A DNA stretch of 9,148 nt. It comes from an uncultured Dehalococcoidia bacterium (GTDB lineage Bacteria; Chloroflexota; Dehalococcoidia; Dehalococcoidales; UBA3254). Positions 1 through 6,328 of this stretch are shown here, in pieces; the first letter of the stretch is position 1; each line of letters starts with the position of its first letter. The stretch spans positions 1 through 9,148 of the forward strand of contig CAITCX010000342.1 of NCBI GenBank assembly GCA_903890885.1, given 5' to 3'. The notes below the pieces were generated by a model that saw only the letters and a list, made by a program, of their open reading frames with translations, ran no database searches and was not told the origin of the DNA. The position numbers and the translations under genes are program-made.

Positions 1-1
1 C

Positions 2-49
2 ATCGAATTCGATGGGTTTAAAAAGCAAGGAGGACGGCTTTATGGGTAA
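2..49 (+). CDS. 3' tail of an upstream gene (possible type III modification subunit)
   Basis: From position 2 one frame stays open until TAA at 47-49 and reads IEFDGFKKQGGRLYG. It would overlap the KilA-N start (ATG at 42) by 8 bases, the usual geometry for translationally coupled genes. It also gives the AAGGAGG at 27-33 a place inside the preceding gene, as seen in tight operons. Type III restriction operons normally carry mod upstream of res, so a Mod methyltransferase tail is the natural guess. Fifteen codons are far too few to identify a family, and a competing frame is open over the same bases. This is inference from context only. Confidence 0.3.
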   Translation: MEFDGFKKQGGRLYG

Positions 50-857
50 GCTGCATGTTTTGGGAACAGAAATTTCCTATTATCAGCAAAAAGAGGAAGA
101 TTATATCTCACTCACTGATATGGTGAAAAAGTTCGGTGACGATACGATGATTTATAGCTGGATGCGCAACCGCAATACAGTGGAGTTCATCGGAATCTGG
201 GAAGAACTGCATAATCCCAATTTTAAAGGTAACGAATTCGTAACCTTTAAAAGTCAGGCAGGTTTGAATAGTTTTAACCTGACACCTCGAAAATGGATAG
301 ATGCCACTAATGCAATAGGCATTTTGTCAAAACCTGGGCGTTATGGAGGCGGTACATATGCCCATAAAGACATAGCCTTCGAATTTGCCTCCTGGATTTC
401 CCCCGAATTTAAACTATATCTGATTACAGAATTCCAACGTCTTAAAGATACAGAACGGAAGCAACTCGGCTGGGACATTCGCCGGAATCTGGCCAGGATC
501 AACTATCGCATACATACCGACGCCATTAAAGAGAATTTAATTCCCCCGGAGCTTACTAAACAGCAGATCAATTTAGTTTACGCTTCCGAGGCTGATATTC
601 TGAACATGGCCCTGTTCGGTATGACTGCCAAAACCTGGCGCGATGCTCATCCTGGGGACAAGGGTAATATACGGGACTACGCCAATATGGCGCAGCTGGT
701 GTGTCTTTCCAATCTGGAAAACTTGAATGCCTTGTTTATACAGACTAAAGAGCCTCAGGCTATCAGATTGAGCAAACTCAATCAAATCGCCATTCAGCAG
801 ATGAAATTATTAACCGGGCATACCAGCCTCAAGCAGCTTGAAGCGGGAGAAAAATAA
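42..857 (+). CDS. KilA-N domain protein in a type III restriction operon
   Basis: This encodes 271 aa. I chose ATG 42 rather than ATG 12 because AAGGAGG at 27-33 lies 8 bases before it, while ATG 12 has no ribosome binding site. Roughly residues 10-130 are a KilA-N domain, a DNA-binding fold known from phage and large DNA virus proteins. The diagnostic stretch is W-I-x-x-T-N-A-I-G-I, then G-R-Y-G-G, A-H-K-D-I-A-F-E-F-A-S-W and E-F-K-L-Y-L-I. The C-terminal half (R-I-H-T-D-A-I-K, Y-A-S-E-A-D-I-L-N, G-N-I-R-D-Y-A) matches the extension typical of the roughly 270-aa bacterial KilA-N proteins. I see no membrane segment or signal peptide. Its TAA shares one base with the ATG of res, so the two should be cotranslated. 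Its role here is unknown; binding the restriction locus or influencing restriction is inference. Confidence 0.9.
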   Translation: MGKLHVLGTEISYYQQKEEDYISLTDMVKKFGDDTMIYSWMRNRNTVEFIGIWEELHNPNFKGNEFVTFKSQAGLNSFNLTPRKWIDATNAIGILSKPGRYGGGTYAHKDIAFEFASWISPEFKLYLITEFQRLKDTERKQLGWDIRRNLARINYRIHTDAIKENLIPPELTKQQINLVYASEADILNMALFGMTAKTWRDAHPGDKGNIRDYANMAQLVCLSNLENLNALFIQTKEPQAIRLSKLNQIAIQQMKLLTGHTSLKQLEAGEK

Positions 858-3541
858 TGGCCTTGCATCCTGATTTTCCAGGCTCACCTTATGCTATTCT
901 GGATCCTTCAATTCGCTGGTTTCCGGCAGATGAAGCCCTGCGTGAAACCAGTATGGATAAACTGCTGCCTCCGCTGGTGATAGCCTTACGCCAGAAGGTA
1001 AAAGCCTGGCGGGATAACGGGTATTCGGGAGCCACTGAAACCAGTCGCAATCTGCTTAACTGGTGGTTTACATCTCCCCACTTAATGCCGCAGTCCGATG
1101 GCTCGTTGGCGGATTTTCAGTATTATTTTGCCCAGCGGGAAGCTATGGAAACTATCGTCTATCTTTATGATGTAGCCAGGATAAAAGATAAATATGATAT
1201 GATGCGCTTCGATAGCTCCGGCATTATATCAGCCGGCATGTTCGATGAGACCTGGCGGCGCTTTGTGATTAAGATGGCCACCGGCTCCGGCAAGACCAAG
1301 GTATTGAGTCTGGTTTTAGCCTGGAGTTTTTTTCATAAACTCTATGAGCCGGAGTCCGAACTGGCACGTAATTTTCTGGTTATAGCGCCCAACATCATAG
1401 TTTTGGATCGTATTTATAAAGATTTTCAAGGCCTGCGCATTTTTCTAAAAGATGACCCGGTTTTGCCCGATAACGGCTTTGAAGGGCATGACTGGCGCAA
1501 CGATTTTCAATTAACTCTCCATAAGCAGGATGAAGTGCGCATTACCCGCCCTACCGGCAATATTTTCCTGACTAATATTCACCGGGTTTATGCCGGTGAG
1601 GCTATTCCCGCCTCTCCTGATGATGAAAACACCATGGACTATTTTCTGGGCAAACGTCCCACAGGAGCTACCAACGATTCCAAAGTTGACCTGGGCATGA
1701 TTGTCCGGGATATAGACGAACTGGTTATTCTGAATGACGAAGCTCACCATATCCACGATCCTCGCATGGCCTGGTTCAAGTCTATTCAGGACATCCACAA
1801 CCGTCTCCTGCAGAAAGGTGGTGAGCTCTCCTTACAGGTAGATGTGACAGCGACGCCCAAGCACAATAGTGGCGCTATTTTCGTCCAAACAGTTGCCGAT
1901 TATCCGCTGGTAGAAGCCATTTCGCAGAATGTGGTCAAACACCCCATTCTGCCGGATGCAGCCAGTCGAGCTAAAATGGTGGAAAAACAAAGCGCCAAAT
2001 TTACCGAAAAATATGAGGATTATATTCATTTGGGAGTAGTGGAGTGGCGTAAAGCCTATGCCGAGCATGCCAAAATGGGTAAAAAAGCCATATTATTTGT
2101 GATGACTGATGACACTAAAAACTGCGATGATGTCAAGGCCTACCTTGAAACCAATTTTTCCGATTTGCAGGATGCCGTTCTTATCATTCATACCAAGGAA
2201 AACGGCGAAATATCCGAATCAAACACCGGGAAAAACAAAGAAGAACTGGAGAAATTACGGGAACTGGCCAATAAAATAGATAGCAACGATAGCCCCTATA
2301 AAGCCATTGTGTCAGTGATGATGCTCAAAGAGGGCTGGGATGTGCGCAATGTTACCACTATCGTGGGGCTGCGGGCCTATGCGGCCCAAAGTAATATTCT
2401 GCCGGAACAAACCCTGGGACGCGGTTTAAGAAAAATGTACCCGGGTGGTTTGGAGGAATATGTCAGCGTCGTGGGCACCGAGGCCTTTATGAACTTTGTG
2501 GAATCCATTCAACAAGAAGGTGTGACGCTGGAACGTAAGCCCATGGGTGAAGGCACTCAGCCCAAAACTCCCATAGTGGTTGAAATAGATAACGAGAACA
2601 CAAAGAAAGACCTGGCAAAACTGGATATTGAAATACCGGTACTCACACCACGTATATACAGAGAATATAAAAATCTGACTGACCTGGATATCTCCAAAAT
2701 GGAACATACCCGTGTAAGCTACTGGCAATTTAGCCCTGAACAGCAGCGAGAGATCGTCTTCAAGGATATTACCACTGGCGAGGTCAATCATACCACTTAT
2801 CTGGAAGTCAATGGCATAGCTGATTATAGAAGTGTCATCGGCTATTTTACGCAGACTATCATGAAAGACCTGAAGCTGGTAAGTGGTTATGACGCCCTTT
2901 ATCCCAAGGTAAAAGCCTTTGTTCAGACCGAACTGTTTAATCAAGAAGTAGATCTGGATAGCCCGAATACTTTGCGCAACCTTTCTGAGCTGGCAGCCAC
3001 CAAAACTTTAATCGAAAGCTTTAAAAAAGCCATTAACGCCTTGACCATACAGGATAAAGGCAATGCCGAAATTCGAGATCGAATTAAGCTGCGTGACACC
3101 CGTCCCTTTGTGGCCAAAGAGCAAGGTTATTTAATTTCTAAAAAGAGTGTTTTTAATAAGATCATCGTAGACAGCGGATTTGAAATGACCTTCGCCTCGT
3201 TTTTGGAAAACTGTGACGATGTTATGGCGTTTGCCAAAAACTATTGGGCCGTGAATTTTAAACTCGATTACGTAAACACTGATGGAGATATTTCCACTTA
3301 CTACCCGGATTTTCTGGTCAAACTATCGGAGAAGAAGATTGTTATCGCCGAAACCAAGGGACAAGAAGAACTGGATGTACCGCTTAAAATGCAGCGTCTT
3401 CGCCAGTGGTGTGAGGATATCAATAAAGCACAGTCTGCCGTAACTTATGATTTCGTTTTTGTAGATTATGAGAGCTTTATGAAATATAAACCGGTGTCAT
3501 TTAAACAGTTGGTTGAAGGGTTCAAGGAATACAAACGATAG
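857..3541 (+). CDS. Type III restriction enzyme Res subunit (SF2 helicase plus PD-D/ExK nuclease)
   Basis: This encodes 894 aa, slightly shorter than the roughly 970 aa of EcoP1I/EcoP15I Res. GGGAG at 845-849 precedes ATG 857. Helicase motifs appear in order: Walker A A-T-G-S-G-K-T (141-147), DEAH (294-297), T-A-T-P (331-334), E-G-W-D-V (492-496) and the arginine-finger motif Q-T-L-G-R-G-L-R (518-525). The C-terminus has a nuclease core: P-D at 817-818 and E-T-K at 832-834, a PD-x13-ExK arrangement, within the region 790-850. The family works as a Mod-Res complex: Mod recognises and methylates the site, while Res uses ATP to communicate between head-to-head unmethylated sites and cuts nearby. 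All catalytic residues are present, so the gene looks functional. Mod is not in the window. A stand-alone DEAD/DEAH nuclease is a less likely alternative. Confidence 0.93.
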   Translation: MALHPDFPGSPYAILDPSIRWFPADEALRETSMDKLLPPLVIALRQKVKAWRDNGYSGATETSRNLLNWWFTSPHLMPQSDGSLADFQYYFAQREAMETIVYLYDVARIKDKYDMMRFDSSGIISAGMFDETWRRFVIKMATGSGKTKVLSLVLAWSFFHKLYEPESELARNFLVIAPNIIVLDRIYKDFQGLRIFLKDDPVLPDNGFEGHDWRNDFQLTLHKQDEVRITRPTGNIFLTNIHRVYAGEAIPASPDDENTMDYFLGKRPTGATNDSKVDLGMIVRDIDELVILNDEAHHIHDPRMAWFKSIQDIHNRLLQKGGELSLQVDVTATPKHNSGAIFVQTVADYPLVEAISQNVVKHPILPDAASRAKMVEKQSAKFTEKYEDYIHLGVVEWRKAYAEHAKMGKKAILFVMTDDTKNCDDVKAYLETNFSDLQDAVLIIHTKENGEISESNTGKNKEELEKLRELANKIDSNDSPYKAIVSVMMLKEGWDVRNVTTIVGLRAYAAQSNILPEQTLGRGLRKMYPGGLEEYVSVVGTEAFMNFVESIQQEGVTLERKPMGEGTQPKTPIVVEIDNENTKKDLAKLDIEIPVLTPRIYREYKNLTDLDISKMEHTRVSYWQFSPEQQREIVFKDITTGEVNHTTYLEVNGIADYRSVIGYFTQTIMKDLKLVSGYDALYPKVKAFVQTELFNQEVDLDSPNTLRNLSELAATKTLIESFKKAINALTIQDKGNAEIRDRIKLRDTRPFVAKEQGYLISKKSVFNKIIVDSGFEMTFASFLENCDDVMAFAKNYWAVNFKLDYVNTDGDISTYYPDFLVKLSEKKIVIAETKGQEELDVPLKMQRLRQWCEDINKAQSAVTYDFVFVDYESFMKYKPVSFKQLVEGFKEYKR

Positions 3542-3720
3542 ATTGAAACAGGTAAGTAAAAACCAGAGGGGACGTTGTGTCTCAAGTGACTTTACGTATT
3601 TATAAATGCTGGATTACTGGCCAAATTATTGACCTGCCAGGATAGGGCAGTCCACATTAGATACCTCCAGTGCCAAGGCTCCTATTCCACAAAATTGTCA
3701 GTAAAAATCCTCTGGGGATG

Positions 3721-3750
3721 TGGTATTATCGTTGATAGAACAAAAGTTCT
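3721..3750 (+). promoter_or_regulatory. LexA/DinR (SOS) box with extended -10 promoter
   Basis: The sequence shows AGAACAAAAGTTCT at 3737-3750, whose core GAAC-N4-GTTC (3738-3749) matches the Gram-positive LexA/DinR operator consensus. Just upstream, TGGTATTAT at 3721-3729 fits an extended -10 (TGnTATAAT). No good -35 is seen at normal spacing: TTGTCA at 3695-3700 is 23 bases away. The box would cover the transcription start, a standard repression geometry. The first start codon downstream with a ribosome binding site is at 3776, and the first real gene is the DUF4373 gene at 3859. Confidence 0.65.
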
Positions 3751-3775
3751 GGTGCACCTGGAAAGGGAGGTGTAA

Positions 3776-3814
3776 ATGCCAGTAAAACCAGGCTCCGGTA
3801 AACTTAAAACTTAA
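3776..3814 (+). pseudogene. Aborted 12-codon frame behind the SOS promoter
   Basis: ATG 3776 is preceded by a strong GGGAGGTG (3765-3772) and reads MPVKPGSGKLKT before TAA at 3812-3814. The last codons and the stop lie inside the heptamer array, so the array seems to cut off whatever gene once began here. A short leader peptide for the DUF4373 gene, 45 bases downstream, is possible. The good ribosome binding site is the only evidence for translation. Confidence 0.35.
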
Positions 3815-3838
3815 AACTTAAAACTTAAAACTGATAAC
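3804..3838. repeat. Heptanucleotide tandem array, unit TTAAAAC
   Basis: There are four perfect TTAAAAC units (3804-3831) and a fifth degenerate unit TGATAAC (3832-3838). The array sits just before the ribosome binding site of the DUF4373 gene. It is one of several 7-base arrays of different sequence in this window. Confidence 0.9.
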
Positions 3839-3858
3839 TTGTTTAAGGATAAAAAAGT

Positions 3859-4653
3859 ATGGCAAAAGACGCTTTTTACTTCCCGCATGACAGTAATGCC
3901 AGTCAGGACCCTAAAATCCTGCAAATGAGAAGTGTCTACAAATCCGAGGGCTTAGGCTGGTACTGGATGTTGATCGAACAGATGCGAGACCAGGCTAATT
4001 ATAAGCTCCCCATAGCCGGTAAATACGGTTTTAATGCCATCGCCTTGCGCATGGATGCGGACGCAGAGCGTTTGCATTTCTATATTACTGATTGCGTAGA
4101 AGAGTTTAAATTGTTTGAAAAAGATGACCAGTATATATGGTCTCCCTCCTTGATCAGACGTATGGCAGTTATTGATAATAAACGCCAAAAAGCCCGCAGC
4201 TCAGCTCAGAAGAGATGGTCTAAACAGCCTCAGGATATGCCCAATCAATGCGATGGCAATGCCGCCGTAATGCCGGCGCAGTGCCATGGCAATGCAAGTA
4301 AAGTAAAGGAAAGTAAAGGAAATAAAAGTAAAGTAAAGGAAACTAAAGTAAATGTAATTATTCCTGAATATTTAAAAAGGGAGGTCTGGGAGGGCTTTTT
4401 GGAAATACGCAAACGCAAGCGGGTCCCCTCTACTGAACTCGCCTTGAAATTAATCCTGGCGGAGCTGGAAAAACTGCGGGTGGCCGGGGACGACCCCAAT
4501 GAGGTTTTGAATCAATCCATTATGCGCGGCTATACCGGGGTTTTTGCTCTGAAAAATATGAATAACGGGGGAAATGGCCATGGAATCAATAGGCAGCGTA
4601 ATCAGGCGAACTATGCCGATGACACAGCCAGACTGGAAGCCTGGAACCAATGA
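3859..4653 (+). CDS. DUF4373 (Lin1244/Lin1753-like) phage-type replication protein
   Basis: This encodes 264 aa. AAGGA at 3845-3849 lies 9 bases before ATG 3859. Residues 3 to about 95 match the Lin1244/Lin1753 N-terminal domain (DUF4373): D-A-F-Y-F-P-H-D-S-N-A, D-P-K-I, then G-L-G-W-Y-W-M-L-I-E-Q-M. That domain is found in phage and integrative-element replication proteins related to DnaD-type replisome organisers. A lysine-rich linker at about 147-165 is encoded by a pentamer DNA repeat. The C-terminal part (169-240) has the usual W-x-x-F-L-E-x-R, L-x-x-E-L-E-K-L and G-D-D-P-N-E-V-L-N-Q-S-I pattern that closes such proteins. Loading helicase or replisome components at an origin is family knowledge, not shown here. 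It is probably read from the SOS promoter at 3721-3750 and overlaps the next frame as ATGA. Confidence 0.82.
   Translation: MAKDAFYFPHDSNASQDPKILQMRSVYKSEGLGWYWMLIEQMRDQANYKLPIAGKYGFNAIALRMDADAERLHFYITDCVEEFKLFEKDDQYIWSPSLIRRMAVIDNKRQKARSSAQKRWSKQPQDMPNQCDGNAAVMPAQCHGNASKVKESKGNKSKVKETKVNVIIPEYLKREVWEGFLEIRKRKRVPSTELALKLILAELEKLRVAGDDPNEVLNQSIMRGYTGVFALKNMNNGGNGHGINRQRNQANYADDTARLEAWNQ
4296..4350. repeat. Pentanucleotide array inside the DUF4373 gene
   Basis: Eleven consecutive 5-base units (4296-4350) are AAGTA or AAGGA, with AATAA and AACTA as single variants. In the coding frame they give a Ser-Lys-Val-Lys-Glu-rich linker. The other two frames meet TAA inside the array. Gain or loss of one unit would therefore truncate the protein at about residue 150-165, leaving only the N-terminal domain. 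Confidence 0.88.
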
Positions 4654-4916
4654 AATCTAATGCCACTGCCCCGGATAAGTTCGCGCCGCGCATCTGCATC
4701 ACTAAGCCCAGGAGCCAGCCCAGCAGTTTCACGCTGCCGGTCAGCCGACCGGATCTGGACAACTGTGCCAGGTTGTTGCTGGCTGCCCTTCATTCCGCCG
4801 AAATAAATCGAAGGCGACGTGCTTCTTGTAATTACCTCTCTCTTGCTTTCCTCTCCCCTTGCGGGAGAGGAATTGAAGGTGAGGGGAATTTGAAGTTTGA
4901 AGTTTGTAGTTTGTAA
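4650..4916 (+). pseudogene. Decayed RusA-like Holliday junction resolvase remnant
   Basis: This 88-codon frame starts at an ATG overlapping the stop of the DUF4373 gene (ATGA at 4650-4653), suggesting it was once a coupled gene. The only recognisable part is R-P-D-L-D-N-C-A-R-L-L-L-A-A-L around residues 33-47. It resembles the RusA signature K/R-P-D-L-D-N-x-x-K-x-x-x-D-A-L, whose aspartates bind metal in the resolvase active site. The second conserved lysine and the D of D-A-L are changed, and the normal N-terminal sheet is too short. After about residue 52 the frame runs into an inverted repeat and heptamer array that have no place in a protein. I read it as a broken remnant. A chance frame is possible, but RusA next to a DUF4373 gene makes phage-module sense. 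Confidence 0.4.
4850..4870. repeat. Inverted repeat with a GGTGAGGGG tail
   Basis: CCTCTCCC at 4850-4857 pairs perfectly with GGGAGAGG at 4863-4870 around a 5-base loop, and GGTGAGGGG follows at 4878-4886. This layout resembles the CCCTCTCC/GGAGAGGG intergenic elements found dispersed in many bacterial genomes. No T-run follows, so I do not call it a terminator. It truncates the RusA-like frame. Confidence 0.6.
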
Positions 4917-4928
4917 TTTGTAATTTAG
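4887..4928. repeat. Heptanucleotide tandem array, unit ARTTTGW
   Basis: Six 7-base units follow without gaps: AATTTGA, AGTTTGA, AGTTTGT, AGTTTGT, AATTTGT and AATTTAG. The array lies directly after the inverted repeat and ends 12 bases before the next start codon, so the ribosome binding site (GAGG at 4931-4934) is just outside it. Confidence 0.88.
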
Positions 4929-4940
4929 TCGAGGCATCTC

Positions 4941-5189
4941 ATGCCCCGCGGTGGTTCCCGTCCCGGCGCCGGAGCGCCTCAAGGCAATCTTAACCGGTTA
5001 AAATACGGCCAGTATTCCCGCCAGCTTCGCCGTGCTCTCTGTTCAGATAAGCCACAGGACTGGCAGGACTTCCCGTCCCGGCTTAAATACGACCCCTTTC
5101 GAGACCGCGTTAATATGTCGGCGGTTTTAACGTGGATTAGTTCTAGTGTCCACACAGGTATAAAAAAGCAGAAAGTAATTAACTATTAA
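4941..5189 (+). CDS. Small G-A-P-x-G-N-x-N protein, probably truncated
   Basis: This encodes 82 aa. GAGG at 4931-4934 lies 6 bases before ATG 4941. The first 30 residues, R-P-G-A-G-A-P-Q-G-N-L-N-R-L-K-Y-G-Q-Y-S, match the glycine-rich basic head seen on many short phage- and mobile-element-associated proteins (the more usual form ends N-A-L-K-H-G-x-x-S). After about residue 57 the sequence no longer looks conserved and the reading frame ends in AT-rich DNA, so the original C-terminus was probably lost. No function is established for this head; nucleic acid binding is a guess from its charge. A related N-x-x-x-x-H-G-x-x-S motif occurs in the protein at 6787-7314. Confidence 0.6.
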   Translation: MPRGGSRPGAGAPQGNLNRLKYGQYSRQLRRALCSDKPQDWQDFPSRLKYDPFRDRVNMSAVLTWISSSVHTGIKKQKVINY

Positions 5190-5343
5190 TATTGTTAATC
5201 AGTAATAGGCAATGTGAAATTAAACCTGAATTGAATTTGATATGATATATGCAATATATGGAAACAATCTGTCCAGGAGGTTTTAAACCAAGGCATCACT
5301 GAGTTCATTGTTTGTTAAAGGAATTCAATTAAATTAGTAAAAT

Positions 5344-5377
5344 ATCAGGTTGACGTCACAGAAAAAATCAGGTTGAC
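5344..5377. repeat. Direct repeat ATCAGGTTGAC, two copies
   Basis: Identical 11-base copies lie at 5344-5354 and 5367-5377, start to start 23 bases, a little over two helical turns. Such spacing suits cooperative binding of a protein, but no partner is known. Confidence 0.75.
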
Positions 5378-5431
5378 AAATTGAACTCAATTATATAAAT
5401 CTCAGAACCACCATTACACTATATCCAATTT

Positions 5432-5456
5432 CTTTGGTTGTCAAAGGAGCTTTTTT
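5432..5456 (+). terminator. Weak candidate terminator
   Basis: CTTTG (5432-5436) and CAAAG (5442-5446) can form a 5-base stem with a 5-base loop. It is followed, after GAGC, by six T residues at 5451-5456. The stem is short and AT-rich, so this is weak. It would end rightward transcription before the convergent higBA genes. Confidence 0.25.
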
Positions 5457-5470
5457 CACAATTTGGGAAA

Positions 5471-5758
5471 TTACTTTGCTTTGATAAGACGATTGACGGT
5501 TCGGTTCGGTCGCTGTTTCGTCAAATCATAGGCATTCTGTAAATTCATCCAGAACTGGGGGGTCGTGCCAAGTGCCTCTGAAAAAAACCAGGCTGTTTCC
5601 GGAGTAATTCCCCGCTTACCTCGAATTATCTCGTTAACTCTTTGTAGCGGCACCCCAATGTGCTGAGAAAACGCCACCTGGGTTATTCCTGCTGGGTTCA
5701 GGAATTCCTCTTTCAGTATTTCTCCCGGATGCGTAGTTACTCGATTTTCTGGTAACAT
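5471..5758 (-). CDS. higA: HigA family antitoxin
   Basis: This encodes 95 aa from ATG at 5758. Extending to TTG 5776 is possible, but the ATG has GAGGG about 8 bases upstream. The protein shows the HigA pattern T-T-H-P-G-E-I-L-K-E-E-F-L near the N-terminus, then an HTH_3/XRE helix-turn-helix (about residues 18-60; Q-V-A-F-S-Q-H-I-G-V, R-V-N-E-I-I-R-G-K-R-G-I-T). The closing P-Q-F-W-M-N-L-Q-N-A-Y-D-L is typical of the family. HigA binds and neutralises HigB and represses the shared promoter. It follows higB by 14 bases on the same strand, the toxin-first order characteristic of hig loci. All parts look intact. Confidence 0.92.
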   Translation of the reverse strand: MLPENRVTTHPGEILKEEFLNPAGITQVAFSQHIGVPLQRVNEIIRGKRGITPETAWFFSEALGTTPQFWMNLQNAYDLTKQRPNRTVNRLIKAK

Positions 5759-5772
5759 CGTCCTTCCCTCGT

Positions 5773-6063
5773 TCAATGATAATCAGTTAGAGATACTTCG
5801 CTTGCATTATTTTCTTTCCACCGAAATATGATCCGCCACTGATCATTGACTCTGATACTATGATAACCTTCTAAATCACCTCTCAATGCCTCTAAACGGT
5901 TACCTGGCGGTTCACGTAGATCCTTTAAACGCTCAGCCGCATTAAGCATATCAAGTTTGCGAAGCGTTGGCTGTATAATTGTTGGTGAAAACCGCCGTAC
6001 TCGATTAGTCATTCTTCCGTGGTAAAGATCGGCATTAGCATCATCGCCAAAGGATATAATCAT
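5773..6063 (-). CDS. higB: HigB family toxin (ribosome-dependent mRNA interferase)
   Basis: This encodes 96 aa, the usual length. GAGG at 6069-6072 lies 5 bases before the ATG. Family landmarks are R-K-L-D-M-L-N-A-A-E-R-L-K-D-L, P-P-G-N-R-L-E-A-L-x-G-D, the S-I-R-V-N-D-Q-W-R-I-I-F-R-W block and the terminal T-D-Y-H. This is the RelE/ParE-superfamily killer protein that, in characterised HigB proteins, cuts mRNA in the ribosome when free of HigA. The catalytic-region residues (R of S-I-R, R of W-R-I, terminal D-Y-H) are kept. The pair is transcribed against the flanking island genes and has its own promoter, so it is a self-contained addiction module. Alternative naming as RelE-type is a matter of family boundaries. 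Confidence 0.92.
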   Translation of the reverse strand: MIISFGDDANADLYHGRMTNRVRRFSPTIIQPTLRKLDMLNAAERLKDLREPPGNRLEALRGDLEGYHSIRVNDQWRIIFRWKENNASEVSLTDYH

Positions 6064-6070
6064 TTTATCC

Positions 6071-6110
6071 TCACTGGTGATATTATAACTATTCCATTCT
6101 TACCGTGCAA
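6071..6110 (-). promoter_or_regulatory. higBA promoter and candidate operator
   Basis: On the minus strand TTGCAC (6105-6110) and TATAAT (6082-6087) are separated by exactly 17 bases, a good sigma-A promoter about 20 bases before the higB start. The 10-base palindrome TCACTGGTGA (6071-6080) lies just downstream of the -10 and overlaps the ribosome binding site. Autoregulation by HigA is expected from the family. This palindrome is the candidate site, and that assignment is inference. Confidence 0.6.
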
Positions 6111-6328
6111 GTATGCATTATTATAGAACTGTGCTTGTCAAAAATTAGTTCAAGTAAAAAACGAGAATATTCAAATTAACGATATAATTCATTTTTGTTA
6201 GCTTATAGATCTGATCATTTCTTAGCTTCTTCTCGAGTAATATTGTGAAAATTAATTATTATAATTGGCGGTAATAATCTGGAGCGTGTTATTTTTGCTA
6301 AGAGACTATTTTAGGTGCTTGTCTCATG

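Larger units (their letters stand above)
3542..3858. other. Intergenic region between res and the DUF4373 gene
   Basis: These 317 bases hold no substantial gene. From the left there is a stretch around 3565-3600 containing GAGGGGACGTTGTG, which resembles sequence I associate with ends of REP-associated tyrosine transposase elements (low confidence). Next come a small inverted repeat CTGCC/GGCAG at 3634-3638 and 3646-3650, an extended -10 promoter with a LexA box (3721-3750), a ribosome binding site with a 12-codon frame (3776-3814), and a heptamer array (3804-3838). No clear terminator follows res. Confidence 0.6.
5190..5470. other. AT-rich gap between convergent genes
   Basis: No gene is seen in these 281 bases. 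They contain a palindrome GGTTTTAAACC at 5279-5289, an 11-base direct repeat at 5344-5354 and 5367-5377, an 8-base inverted pair TGAGTTCA/TGAACTCA at 5300-5307 and 5382-5389, and a weak hairpin with T-run near 5432-5456. A TTGACA at 5373-5378 has only poorly spaced -10 candidates and no gene to drive. Confidence 0.6.

Noticed and set aside
12..41. Upstream ATG at 12 as the KilA-N start
   Set aside because: It has no ribosome binding site, whereas ATG 42 has AAGGAGG at ideal distance and gives the family's normal N-terminus.
3804..3838. Short tandem repeats as a CRISPR array
   Set aside because: The units are 7 bases with no spacers, and no cas genes are present. The same applies to the other heptamer arrays.
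4611..4982. 123-codon minus-strand frame opposite the RusA-like remnant
   Set aside because: It crosses the inverted repeat, the heptamer array and the starts and ends of plus-strand genes. Its start lies inside the next coding region, and composition is not protein-like.
5373..5399. Promoter TTGACA with TATAAA
   Set aside because: The spacing is only 15 bases and no gene follows on the plus strand; the next genes are on the opposite strand.
5759..5776. TTG at 5776 as the higA start
   Set aside because: It would add six residues not typical of HigA. ATG 5758 has a GAGGG at suitable spacing.
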